Positions 1 through 12,410 of a stretch of DNA of 64,000 nucleotides are shown piece by piece. A program made the translations under genes and the position numbers. The notes beneath the pieces were generated by a model. The model was not told the origin of the DNA and did no database searches. It was given only the letters and a program-made list of their open reading frames with translations. Source of the DNA: Aquila chrysaetos chrysaetos (taxonomy: Eukaryota; Chordata; Aves; Accipitriformes; Accipitridae); assembly GCF_900496995.4 (NCBI RefSeq), contig NC_044004.1, forward strand, positions 53,474,224 to 53,538,223, written 5' to 3'. Positions within the stretch are counted from its first letter, which is position 1, and every line of letters starts with the position of its first letter.

Positions 1-3000
1 AATAAACGGTTGTTGGCATTCTTCGCAGGCATCCTCTCTGCAGAGGAGCACTAACCAAAGCATTCCCCCGTGGCATGAGGAGGTGCCAGATCCTTGTAGC
101 TTACACCATTAATCATTTGCCGCAGATCAACTCATTTCCATGCAATACATGTTTTTCCCTGGTGCCAACAACTGAGTTTTCAACCACCAGCAGCCTTTAC
201 AGCTAAGAGAAAGTTTACAAAAGAAACCCAAAGCGTCTTCTAATTGGGACTGGTGTAATCTGAGTTTTGAGCCAAATTGCTGAGGCTTACCTTAATGGTG
301 GCACATCCCTGCTTTTGGACTTACCTTGGCTGCAGATTTATGCTTTAACATTCCTTTTCTCCAGCGTGTCAATGCGGGGGTGGTGATTCTGATTACATCC
401 CAAAAAGGGAAGTTTAAAGTGGTTTCACTAAAACCATATTTCACCAGTTTTTAATTGTTGATTGTACGTAAAGCAGCCTCTATGGGGTATGAGAGTTTGT
501 TCAGTTGCAGAGGAGCAGCTGAGATTTTTTCCTCATTTCATTAGCAGAAAAGTGAAGCAATATTTATGGTTCTCAAACTTTGTTGTTGGAGACAAGTAAA
601 TGGAATATGAAACAAACTTATTTTACAAATGTTTGCAAGATTTTGAGCCACTAAGAAGTTGAGTTTATTTTAAGTTGGAGCAGAGTGTAGAACACAGCAG
701 TATGTTGTGGGATCTGGAACCTTCTCAAAGGGAAGCAGAAGGTATTCTCCAGGAATTGTTTTCAACAGACAGCAGTTTACTCCTACCTTGGCAAGGTCAC
801 CAGTGATAATATGTGGTAAAGCATTCATAAGAAGATTGGTAATGTAGCTTTTACTTTCGATGAGAGCTGGTTTATGAGTTAAAACTGTACCCTCACTCCA
901 AGAGTTCCCTTTGTTGAGTTGGTATGAAGAATAACCACCTCTTTGCACTACAATTATACCTCAAATGACCGACAAGGTAGTAAAAAGCCCTTTTTCCCTT
1001 TGCCTGTAGGAAATCTTTAATGTGGATAGGGGAGAAAATCTTTCCAGCTCGTGGCAGAACTGCGCTGGGACCAAATTTTTAACTTCATCTTTTGAACGGG
1101 TAACTCAGTCCCTGCCCAGTGGAAGCCGTGCTCAGGCCATGCATCGTGAGCAGGCATTATTCCCTTCCCTCGGCATTGCTCTGAGCACCTTAGAGTCTGG
1201 CAGGGAGTGCGATTATACAAACAGTGGAATTTACAGAGGTTGTGCTCAGAAGCACCCATTACTCAGGTGAGCACAGCTCTTTACAAGATCAGGAGGTAGG
1301 TTTCTTCTGAAGAAAAAGCAGTTCTTTTCTGCCAGATTCTGCTCAATGTGCATGTGAACGAACAAATAAATTCCTGCACTTCCTAAAATTGGAAGTGATT
1401 TGTGCCTGCAAGTTTAAAATAATGAAGTTAGTAATGCGCTGAACTGATTTAACCTTAGCTCCCTCTGTTGATGATTTCTTACAGATTAAGCTCTCCATTT
1501 CTGTTGTCCTTTCGGCCTGCAACAGCTGTTGATGGCATGAAAAATTTGCTGAACTGCCAGTTGTATGCAGTAAAGCTGGGACTGTCTATCAGTTTGTTGC
1601 ACGAGGCATTTCGCCTAAAGTGTCTTTCACTTCTCTCCAACTTCTGGAAGCTTTAGGGCTGGGAGAACAAACCAGCCAAGATCATGATTTATTAAACAAA
1701 GTGTGTATATAACCTGGGTAGAGAGACATCTGTTGAGGTCAGACACCTTCCCCTCGGACTGTGGCAGAGGCATTTTCATGGGAGAATCTGCGGTGAAACG
1801 CCCCGCAACTCAGTGGTTTGCATTTTGACAATTTGTCCTTTGGTCATGGAGCAACATCTAGTTTTCTTGCAGTCGGCTGAGCCCCGTGGACAGCTTTGCG
1901 GGCATGTGTCTGGCAATTGCGTGCAGTCACCAAGTCGGCGAAAGGATGTTTTCTGTGTGTTTTACACAGGGTCGTGAAGACATTAACTAAATGACACATT
2001 TTCTTTCTTGGTCAGCACAGAGGCACTCCTCTCAGTTTGAAAGCCCTAGATAAATGCAGAGGAAGTCACATGGATTAAAATTAAATCCAAGATTTAGTTC
2101 GGCAGATGTCCCTTTCAGAGCATTCCCAGGCTATTACGGGATCAGTACGCTACAGGGCAGATCTCGTGCCCCGTGATTCCCTAAGCGTTGTAGGATCATT
2201 CTGGCTATTATGGTTATATTTCAAATTAGAAAAAAAGCAATATGTCAGCTTTTCCAAAAAGAAATACCTGGTATTTTCAGTCCCCCACAATATAACCACT
2301 CATGGCCAGCCCTTCGCCACCTCTTCTTTCCCAGTTGCTGCTCCACCTTCCGCCCCAGAGTTAATAGTTAAGCAGAAAATTTGAAACAAGACACAGCATC
2401 TCATGCTTTTGCCCATGTTTTATTTTAAGTCTCTACGATGAGATAGCTTGCTTACTGTGCGTGTCAGTAGAAACATCTGCAGCAGGAGCGTTTCCTGATG
2501 GCTCGCTTGGGGAATAGTAAGGGTCCAGCTCTCCCTGAACTGGACTGGGAGTAAGTACCTGACCATGCTGCAGGCTTTTCCCTGCTGGAAGGGAAATCCC
2601 AACCAGGCTTTTATGGCGAGCCAACTTTTGCACTGTGCAAGACATGACCATCTTATTGAGACTGGTAACTTGCTGTTAGTGCAGCTACTTGTGTGTCCAG
2701 GAGAATAAATCCAGTCAAGTGTGAAGTTTCACTATAAATTTAGATATAGCCGTCGTGTTCACTTCCTTAGCAATTCCCTCGCCTCATCCCTGCCTTTTTT
2801 TTTTTTTTTTAATTACACTGTTATGCTGCCATTACAGACTTGAGCCAATGAACATTTAGTATAAGATATAGGAAGTGAGTAATGATACCTTTCACAATTT
2901 TTAAGCCCCTTAATGAGGGATATTAGGCCTGTATTTAGAAACCTGCAAATGCAGCAAAGGCGCTTCGACTTTTATGTTTATATGTAATAGAGCTCAGCAA

Positions 3001-5591
3001 TTCGCATTCTCTTTTAGGAAGCAGTAAATTCAGCCAAAGAAATACAGCTTCAGACAGACCTAATGTTTGGCAAATGCAACTTAAGTTTACAAAGTTTTGC
3101 TCAAAGAAGTGCTGTAGGAGGATTGAAAATACCAGGTATTTATTTTTTGAAAAATTGACATGTTTAAACTTTTTATTGTGAATTTATGTTGTTGCTTTTT
3201 ACTAATTTGAAATATAACCATAAAATAAAAAGGTGAGTGTACTTTAAAAACACCATCTGTGTGAATATAAACACTTTTTAACATTTGCAGCTTGCTTTGC
3301 TCATGCAAATTGCATTGCTTTGTTTATGATATTTTGTAGAAAGTATACAGAAGGGTCATGAATGCATTTGAAGGAAACTATCCGTTCTTACTCAAACATC
3401 CTTCCAGTGTTACTGTAGCTCTAGTAAAAGGCAATGTTTAATGATCAATGAGATCATTACATGAGCAATAATGAGATTTGCTTTTGAAGCAGAGCAGCTT
3501 AGAGAAGTAATCAACTACAGAGAAGCCTGCAATTTGGGGGTTTTGGGGTTAGCTGATAACTTTTTTTCCTCTGTTCCTGGCAGCAGGGAGCTTTCGTGCA
3601 TAGAAGAATGAAAAGCATCAGCTGAGAGATTCATCTTCAAATTGCTCTTGGCTTTATTCATAAGAAGTAGGAAAGTTCATGGGTGTAAGTGGTTGTATAT
3701 GAAAGACCCTGATCCAAAGCCTGGTGAAGCTGGCTTAAGGACATGTGCTAACTTCAGCAGGCTCTTGTCTCAGGTGCTGGTTTTGCACTTGAGAATTTGC
3801 GCGGGACCGTAATGTTTTGCTTAGTTTGGAAGCGTTTGGAATTACTTTTTCTAGTGCATTTGCTTCAGCATTTCATGTAAGTAACGCCGAGTCCTCAGTT
3901 ACCTGGCAGACTGCTTACTTTCTCTATCTTAGCACTCCTATTTATAAGAAACTGGTCACGGTAATGAAAGCCCAGTTACCCTATAGAATACATTTATCGT
4001 AATAGCTTCTCTGGCTTAGCAGAGGAGCAATGATGCTCTTCCCAACTCATAGGGAGTTACATGCATACATGACATTTAAGCACAAATTCTTGATGAATAG
4101 CCAGAGGATCCATCTCTTCAGAAGCTGCAGTTCAGCATAGAGACATAGAATGGAGGCCCTTGGTACATCAGCTGACAGCTGACCCATGCCCGTTTGTGGT
4201 CTCTCTACTGTTGCTTTGTTTCCCATTGCATCCTGCAGAAATTCCCTCATGGAACTGGAAAAAAACACATAGTCAAGGCCAGTCAGCTGCTTTTCTTATT
4301 TCAATTAATGTTTTGTTATCCCTCTGTAAAAGGGAAGTAAGAGTTAAGAAATAAATATCTGTGTAGAAGTTGCAGAAGATAAGAGAGCTTTGTTCCTCAT
4401 TTCCTGCATGTGGTCAAAGTATTGATGAAAATTGGAGATGCTGTCTGTTTATGTTTGGATAGTTAAATCACAAGGTTTTGTCCCCTTATGGACTCTTGCA
4501 ACTCTATTGCGTTGCATGAACGACTATGTAAAGGAATCAGATGTGCTTTATGAGTAGGAGAATAATCTGTGATTCACAGAAGTAGGTCAAAGCAATTAGT
4601 GAAATGTTAAGCCTCGTAATGTAATGTAACATGTGCTGTCTGCCCAATTCCTCCACGTCAGTTTCAGCAGGGATAACATTACACAAATGTGTTACTTAAC
4701 AAGCAAATATCAAAAGCTTTTAAAGAGAAGCCTTCTTAAAAACATTAAGCTGCTTCATCCCGTGAACAAGTACTGGATGGTCTCACTAGGAACCCCCCGG
4801 GGAGTCCTGAGCAGGCAGAGGACCTCAGCAGGGAGGACACGCTCCCTGTTTACAGATAGGCACTGAAGGGCTGAAGGAGGAGAAATTCTTCACTTCAACC
4901 TTTTGAAATGTGAGCGTTCCCACCCAAAATAATTTCTCCACGCCATCCTTTGTGATTCAACAAAATGAATCATTCAATATCACAATCACTTTCAAGGAAA
5001 CTAAAGTGGATTAAGAACAGGGTTTAAAAACTTTGCGGGGTTTTTTTTGTTGTCATTGTTGCTGCTGTTTTCTTTTTTTTTGGGTGGTTGGAGTTTCTTT
5101 TTTTCCAGATTATTGCTGTAGGAGAAGTTTTCTGTTCCTGGAAGTATGTGGGGGCGATCTGGCAAAGAGAGTGAGGCAAAAGAGAGTGAGGCAATGTCTA
5201 AGCCTTAGTTTTGCTACTACGTAATAGGTGCCTTGTGAAGCACATAAGTGAAATATTTCATCCTGCCTGAAAACCAGAATTCTACTTTTAAAGGAGCAAG
5301 ATGTCTCCCATGGCTCCAGTAGTGACTTTCCAGCAGCAACTGCTCTAATCACAATAGAAACCAGTACTGGTAAATGCAATATAAGTGCACTAGGGGAATA
5401 CTTGCATTTGTTTCCAAATGACAGAACTTGCCCAGGTCCGTAGCTAGCCTACATCTAAAGCTCACTGTGTCCCCAGCATATTGGTATGTTGAAGGAGGTT
5501 AGAGGAAGTATACATGTGATATATATAAGAAAACCCTACTGAAAATGTTAGGTGAGGAATGAACTTGTTCAGCTGAAACTCTGGATGTCTT
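1..5591. other. Intergenic, no gene recognised
   Basis: This stretch is AT-rich non-coding sequence. Open frames up to 92 codons on both strands show no recognisable domain and do not form an exon chain. A 15-base imperfect duplication (GAGAGTGAGGCAAA repeated) sits at about 5167-5196. Confidence 0.6.
2795..2810. repeat. Poly-T tract (16 T)
   Basis: This is a plain homopolymer in intergenic DNA. Similar tracts are A16 at 11049-11064, T14 at 8657-8670, T18 at 31945-31962, T17 at 40637-40653, A14 at 46456-46469, T17 at 46904-46920 and A17 at 63322-63338. Confidence 0.85.
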
Positions 5592-5856
5592 TGATAGGAC
5601 AAGGGGTAATGGCTTTAAACTGAAAGAGGGTAGATTTAGATTAGATGTAAGGAAGAAGTTCTTCACTATTAGGGTGGTGAGGCACTGAAACAGGTTGCCC
5701 AGAGAAGTTGTGGATGCCCCGTCCCTGGAAATGTTCCAGACCAGGCTGGATGGGGCTTTGAGCAACCTGGTCTGGTGGAAGGTGTCCCTGCCCATCCAGG
5801 GCGGTTGGAACTAGATGATCTTAAAGGTCCCCTCCAACCCAAACCATTCTATGATT
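5592..5856 (+). mobile_element. CR1 LINE fragment, 3' end, plus orientation
   Basis: This is a 5'-truncated copy of an avian CR1 non-LTR retrotransposon. Diagnostic blocks appear in order: GATAGGACAAGGGGTAATGG, AGATTTAGATTAGATGTAAG, AGGTTGCCCAGAGAAG, then GGAACTAGATGATCTTAAAG and the terminal CCAACCCAAACCATTCTATG with its ATTCTATGATT end. It contains no open reading frame and sits in intergenic DNA. Confidence 0.93.
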
Positions 5857-8810
5857 AATGGTTAACCTTGAGGAAGAATTAACATCAAGGGACTGAGGAA
5901 GTCCTTGGAACCGATTGCAGAGACAGGAGGAAGAAATGGTGAATCTCTGTCTCTGTGCACCAGAAACAAATGTGAACTCAAAAACCAGGGAAGCTTTGAG
6001 TGTGGAAGTCAATAGAAAATTAACAGAAGTGAATAGAAAATTGTCTTGGATTTATAAGCAAGGAAATCATGCATTTACTCTTTTGTGCTTAAGGAGAAAG
6101 GGACTCTGCATGTTCTGCTTCTCAAAGACCATGGCAAAATAAAAATAATCTCATATTTGGATTACTAGTTTTTCTCTTTCCTCCCTGAATTAAGCAATAG
6201 CCTGAAGTGCTTAAAGAGAAATTACTCAGGTGTTCTTTGTCTGAATTTATAGTGGGTATGGAAAAGCAAGTAGGTAGGTAAAAGGGGTTTAGCCTCCTCT
6301 ATTCTTTGCCCCATTCGTCTGTCTGATGATTTCTGAAGCTGCAGACAGTTAGCTCTTGCCCAAGCACAGCCTGATCACGTAGCGTGTGTGTTCCCGGACG
6401 AGCTGGATGTGCTGCGCATGAGCCACGCGCAGCACGTGGTGGTGCTTCTGGCTGGCTGAGGCTTATGGGGACTTCAGCTGACGTGTGCTGCCCTGCCCCG
6501 TGGCGCAATCGCTTGGCCTCCCAGCCTTTCGTTTGCGTCCTCTTTTGGGTTGATGCTGTGTTCAGACCTGTGGGCATGTCTTTAAGGGTACTTGCTTCCA
6601 GTTGCTTGAAGCTCGCGGTGCAAAACCACAGGTAACTGTGTGCGGTAGGCAGCTGCGTTCCTGATTTGCCCACAGAAAGCAAAGAAGCACAAAGCTAGAT
6701 ACATAGACCTGGAGGCCATTTCTAAATCTAGCCATAAATATTTTACTGCTTTTTCTCTGTCTTGTGCTTGTCTGCAGTTGTTGAGGCCCAAAGGTTAAAT
6801 ACATTAAGGCAGTGTCTTTCATTTAGTGGTTGAAAACGAAGCAGAAGGGGAAGGGAGCTAGTATTTGTTTGACGTTAGACAGGTGTAAACTGCAAAACTA
6901 ATTAAAAATTAACAAATAGCAGTCATGATTCGAATGAGAATCATTTGGGAAAAGCTCTGCAGGGAGAGCATCAGGAGTTGCCTTTGGCTTCAGAATCTCC
7001 TCTCACAGCTCCTGAGAACAGAGGGATGTCTGCCCTTTTCCTTTTTCTCAGGTGCCAGAGAACATAAAATAGTCCTGCCAGCATGGTACATGGAAGGATG
7101 ATCTGGGTCAAAATGCACTTTCCAACAGCAGTTATGCTCTATGTTCTTGCTCTGATAACCACACATAGTGGTAATTATGAAACTGCAGAGCAAAACTGCA
7201 AACACTCTCTCTTTACACTGCTTCTGTAGAGGCAAAATGGAAGAAATCCTATCTTTTCTGGTAGCATGCTCATTTTAGCTTTGGGGAGATATTTGGGTGT
7301 ATTATTAAGTGCCTTGGATACATTTGGGTAGACAAGATGTGTCCATCATCAGCAACCAGCCAGAGATATTTGCTTATAATTGTACAGTTTCCCAAGTGAC
7401 AGAGATGGCACTGAGCAAAGTGACATAGCTGGAGGAAGTCACTTTTGGGTAAAACGATCTTATATAAAACCAATTTGACTACTACTTTCTGTCAGTGCAA
7501 AATTATTCATCAACTTCAGTGATTTGAGCTTTAATTCATATGAAGACCAGAGCCTGCCCTTTCAGGATTCCTGCATTTGTTTTCTTTTCTCTTCAGCATA
7601 ACAGAAAATAATGTGAAATAACTCCAACTTTGCAGAGACAAGCCTTTCAAGGTTAGTATCAGTACTTCTATTGCCTCGCCAAAGTCAGAATACATTCCAC
7701 CTTCCACCTGCTTCCCTTGCAGAAATCTGAAAAGATCAAGATTCCTGTTTGGCGAGTTGTTCCCAAGAGGTTTCTGGTTTTGAATGCTTGGTCCTCCATC
7801 AATCATGATATCATGAAAATGTTTATTTCTGCCTTCCCTCCTCCTTCCAATTTTCTTTCCAGGAGATGCAGATAGCATAACAGTCTCTGAGAAATATTAA
7901 GACTTTCAAAAGGCCACTGTCCTTCAGTTATTTGTTCCTCTCCTTTTTTCCATAAACTGCAGACTTCTAAGGAATGAAAACGAGAGCCTCCTGCTTTTGA
8001 CAGATACTGCCATAAAACTGACTTCATGCATCCAGCGAATACGGACTGTGAGGACTGTAAAGGGGCTACATATATTTTGCTGTTAAATTTATAGCACTTT
8101 TTGTTGTTGATTTTGAAATACAGAAAATCTTGGTGGCAAACTGCAGTGGTATTTGCACAGCAGCTCACTCTTCGCGTTTGCTGCAGGTACTGGGAGTGTT
8201 ACTATTGCACTACTTAGAGGGTTAGACAAGTACAATTGGCACTTCACCAGAAATGTTTCTGGGTTTGGGTGCAACTGGTGTTTCAGAGTCCTTTGTTAAC
8301 AGAAAGGAACAACAACAACGAAAAAGTTAAAAGTGCACTGTGTGAAAAGACCGAGTTCTGCACTGTTGTAGACATCGATATTTTTGTCATTGTCTGCTGT
8401 GGGAAGGAAAAATACTTGGACGCTGATGTAAAACATTTGATTTACTTGATTACTACCCTCATAAAATCGTAGGAAAACATAAATTGCTTGAACTACAACT
8501 ATTTTGACGTCTTCTCCAAAATATTTGCTGTAATCTTAAGGCTTTTGCAACATCATCTTTATCTGTAAGTCTGTTTTTCTTAGTGAAAATAGATTTTTCC
8601 AAGAGTGTTAAGTACCTGTGTAAGTTGTCCTTGTCTCCATGGTGTGTGGGTTTTGGTTTTTTTTTTTTTTACTGTTTTGATAACTAAGATGATATTTTAC
8701 CTGCAATTTCCTGTGAAGTTCTGACCGATTTAGCAATGTCTTACAACATGGCACATGGTTTGACATACAGCGCTATTTTATACTAAGCATCAAAATTGTG
8801 AATATACAGC
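5857..8810. other. Intergenic, with a small CpG cluster
   Basis: No gene is recognised. About a dozen CpGs and an E-box (CACGTG) fall within 6380-6540, producing overlapping chance frames on both strands (up to 127 codons). The rest is AT-rich. Confidence 0.55.
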
Positions 8811-8815
8811 AGCCC

Positions 8816-9705
8816 TGTTTTGGATTTGCATGGCAGGGTTTGGGTAGCGGGTGAAGGGCTGCACGGGTGGCTCCTGTGAGAAGCTGCCAGAAGCTTCCCC
8901 GGCTCCAAGTCGGACCCACCTCTGGCCCAGGCTGAGCCCATCAGCGACGGTGGTAGCACCTCTGGGAGAACAGATTTAAGAAGGGGAACCTGCAGTGAGT
9001 AGTGGGATTGGAATGTGAGAGGAACAGCTATGGAGATACAGAGGTCAGTGCAGAAGGAGGGGAGGAGGAGGTGAGCAGAGGAGGGGATGCCCCTGCAGCC
9101 CGTGGTGAGACGGCAGGCTGTCCCCCCCCAGCCCACGGAGGGGAGCGGAGGCCCCTGAAGATGGCTGTGACTCCATGGGAAAGCCAGCGCTGGAGCAGTC
9201 TGTGACTGAATGACTGCTGCCTGCAGAAAGGACCCATGACAGGCAAGTTCATGGAGGACTGTCTCCCGTGGGAGGGACCCCACGGTGGAGCAGGGGACGA
9301 GTGAGGAGTCCTCCCCCTGAGGAGGAAGAAGCGGCAGAGACAAGATGTGATGAACTGACCCCAACCCCCATTCCCATCCCCCTGCGCCAGGAGGGAGAGA
9401 GAACCGGGAGTGGAGTTGAGCCAGGAAGGAGGGAGCGGTGGGCGGAAGGTGTTCTAAGGTTTGGTTTTACTTCCCATTATCCTTGTTTTGATTTGATTTG
9501 TAGTAAATTAAATTGATTTTGTTTCTTCCCCAAGTTGAGCCTGTCTTTTGCCTGTGACCAAAAGTGTTGAGTGATCCCTCCCTGTCCTTGTCTTGACCCA
9601 TGAGCATTTCTTTATATTTTTCTCTTCATCCCACCAGGACCAGGGGGGAGGAGTGAGTGAGCAGCTTTGTGGTGCTTTGTTACTGGCTGGGCTTAAACCA
9701 CGACA
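8816..9705 (+). mobile_element. Solo LTR of an avian endogenous retrovirus (ERVL-like), 890 bp
   Basis: The element begins TG at 8816 and ends CA at 9705. It is flanked by identical 5-bp direct repeats AGCCC (8811-8815 and 9706-9710), the signature of retroviral integration. Internally it is GC-rich, with several degenerate repeats around the words CCCGTG and GGAGCAG. An AT-rich 3' part follows, with an ATTAAA polyadenylation-type signal at 9507-9512. No internal gag-pol region or second LTR is present, so it is a recombined solo LTR. The 5-bp duplication and overall look match a widespread class III (ERVL) LTR of birds. The family name is inference from memory. The long minus-strand frame across 8783-9364 is a by-product of this GC-rich repeat. 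Confidence 0.85.
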
Positions 9706-9710
9706 AGCCC

Positions 9711-11936
9711 GCAAGCAATAGAGGCTCCCCCCAGCCCTCTGGATGTTAAATAATCGCTACACTTCTTCAGGGGACTGAAACTGAGACAAGGTAACATATC
9801 TGCCTGTTTTCCTTCTCAGTGCTCAGCTTTTCTGGAAGTCGTGATGAAACCACTCACCCGTTCAGACAATGTGCCCTTTTGTTTCCACTGATTCAGACAG
9901 TGGCAGGAAGAGAGGAAAGCAGGTTGCAACACGGGGCTTGGAGGAGCTGACTGTGCTGTTAGGGTGGGGTTGAATATCAGATGTACGGTCGTACCAGGCC
10001 GGTTGCATGCCGAAAGATAAAGCAGAGGTATTTGTCCAACCCTAAATGTTACTCTGTCAGTCCGACAGCTTACCTGCAGGCAGCTTTCTCAGTTCTTTAC
10101 AGATCTCCTGACCTGTCTGAATGACTGATTAGGGAGTTTTTGCTTATCCAGGTCGTCTCCTGAGTTTGTTAGAAGTCACCCAAGCCATCCTTGTCTCATT
10201 TCCACATCAGACTCCCTGCTGATCTACATATAGCGAGGGCTGCTTCTTCCCCATCAAGCAGCAAATGCCAGTTGCTCAGACAGGACATGAGATCCCTCCT
10301 CAAAGGGTGGCAGTCGGAGCTGGAGAGGTGCAGTCTACAGTCATGGCCAAGTGAGAGCGAAGACACTTGGCAGCTCACAGGCTGAGTGCTGTGTCCTGTA
10401 CAGATCCTCGCCTGTGTGCAAGCAGGCTTGCAGTCTTGGTGTATGCCTGAGAAACACAGAGAGCACTTGCTTGGGTACCGCTGTCTTTTTTCAGATGTCA
10501 ATTTTGCCTTATTCTCTTTTCCCAATTTCTGCGTTCCCCGACACCAGATGATACTGTATCATTTCCCTCTGTGCTGCATATGAAAAGCATAGAGTCTCCT
10601 TAAGTGGTGAACACTATCTGCTTCTCACTGCAGAATACATAATCCTAATAAATGGATTTCCTGTCTTCAGACAATAGAAAAACATTGCAGAATATGTTCA
10701 CCAAGCTGCGTACGGCTCTTCTTCCATACCAAAATGCTCCCTACTGAGTACTTTCTGCTTTGAAATTTCCACTTTTGATAAGATGTCAGTAAACTTACTA
10801 AGTTCCTTTTAATTTTTCTTTTAGCCAAACTCTTCTATTATACAGGCTTTCAGTAATACACTTCTGTTTTTTCCTCTAAAGAAACAGCAAAATCATTGCA
10901 GTGTTCTGACTTTTTTAGCACAGTACTGAAAGAAATGAAAGTAGCTTTGTGTTCTTGATAGTTAATATAATATTTTGCAAACTTTTTAAAGCTGTTGACC
11001 TAAAGTAACTGAAATTAAAGTTGTACATTCATTTAAGGAAGCTGATAGAAAAAAAAAAAAAAAAGAGGAACAGTGTTATCTGCCTACACCTTGTACTGCT
11101 GAGCTTTTGCCATGAGTGAGGGTAATTCTGGCCAGAAAGAAAATGAGAAGAGTCCACAGATGATAAAATCCAGCTAGCTAGGTAAGGAGCCCTCTTTTCT
11201 GAGTGCCTGTGGAGATTTCTATACCCAGTAGAAGCTGAAGAGTGACATTTCTCTTTACGACCTGAGATAGATCAGTTACCTTCTGATAGAATTCAGAAGG
11301 GGTAAGGGCTTCGAGGACACTGCATGAGACACAGTGCAGTGCTTTGGAATGAAAGTACAGTAAGAGTTTATTTGGGAGTACCTATATGTGCATGTTAGTG
11401 TTTAAAAGCAAGGGAGAATTGTGCCACCTGCAGAAGTACATTTGTTGATTTAGTTACTCAGTGGTTCAGGAATGTGTTTGCATTCTTCAGGTGGAAAGTA
11501 AAAAGGTAAAAATGTTGGCACCCATCCTCTAAGTTTAGCATAGTTTACACTTTCTCACAAGGTTTATTTTACATAGGTCCTTCTCCTAAGCAGAGAACTG
11601 AACCAAAAGCAATCACAGGCAATGCAAGGATTATCTCTTTTAGCACAATGAGTTGCTGGAAAGAGGATTTGCCCTTTGTCTGACTTTGGTTGCAAACACT
11701 TTAGCCGACCACTAATGCTGCAGATGACATGTTTGTTCCATTGCTGAAGCTATCTTTGACCTCATTTCCTTACATTATCCACCAACTAGAGGCTAATCAA
11801 TAGAAACTATTTGCAGTTACTTGTAGCCCAATGAAAACTACAGATGATGCAAAAATTGATATTATATGTGCAAGAACATAGCAGTAATAGAATAATGTTT
11901 TTAGTGTTGCTGTTGCAGATTATGGTGTTAATGTTA
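9711..11936. other. Intergenic, no gene recognised
   Basis: This is unique-looking sequence between the solo LTR and the minus-strand CR1. The only notable element is an A16 tract at 11049-11064. Frames of 64-109 codons at 10191-10583 overlap on both strands and look like chance. Confidence 0.55.
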
Positions 11937-12410
11937 GAGTCTTTTACATTGGAAGGGACCTCTTGAAATCTTCTAGTCCAGCCCCCCTTGCTCAAGCAGG
12001 GGCAGCTAGAGCCAGTTGCTCAGGACCATGTCCAGTTGGGTTTTTCATATCTTCACAACATCTCTGGGCAACCTGTTGCTGTGCTTGACCACCTTCACAG
12101 TAAAAAAGTGTATTCTTGTGTTCAGATGGAGTTTCATGTGCTTTAATATATATCCATTTCCTCTTGTCCTGTCCATGGGCACTGCTGAGCAGAGTTTGGC
12201 TCCCTTATCTTCACACCCCTCCCCTTGGGTATTTATATACATTGATAAGATCCCTTGAGCCTTCTCTTCTCCAGGCTGCACAACCCCAGTTCTCTCAGCC
12301 TCTCCATATATGAAAGGCGCTCCAGTCCCTTAGTCACATTTGTGGCCCTGGGCTGGCCTCACTCCAGTAAGTCCATATCTTTCTTTTACTGGCGTGCCCA
12401 GAACTGTGAC
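11937..12410 (-). mobile_element. CR1 LINE fragment, minus orientation, about 475 bp
   Basis: This is a reverse-oriented CR1 3' portion, with the 3' end of the element at the low-coordinate side. Recognisable blocks are CCTCTTGAAATCTTCTAGTCC, CTCTGGGCAACCTGTTGCTG, TTCCTCTTGTCCTGTCCATG, TTGATAAGATCCCTTGAGCC, TTCTCTTCTCCAGGCTGCAC and CTCCAGTCCCTTAGTCACAT. It breaks off near GCCCAGAACTGTGAC, where the 5' truncation or decay begins. It has a few indels and no coding capacity. The small open frames at 12016-12313 lie inside it and are not genes. Confidence 0.93.

Noticed and set aside
6496-6520. A-box-like TGGCGCAATCG
   Set aside because: There is no B-box at the right distance and no acceptor-stem pairing.
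6299-6682. Minus-strand open frame of 127 codons
   Set aside because: It falls in a small CpG-containing patch with equally open frames opposite. There is no recognisable protein.
8783-9364. Minus-strand open frame of 193 codons, the longest in the window
   Set aside because: It lies almost wholly inside the solo LTR, is low-complexity Pro/Ser/Leu, and is explained by the GC-rich repeat on the other strand.
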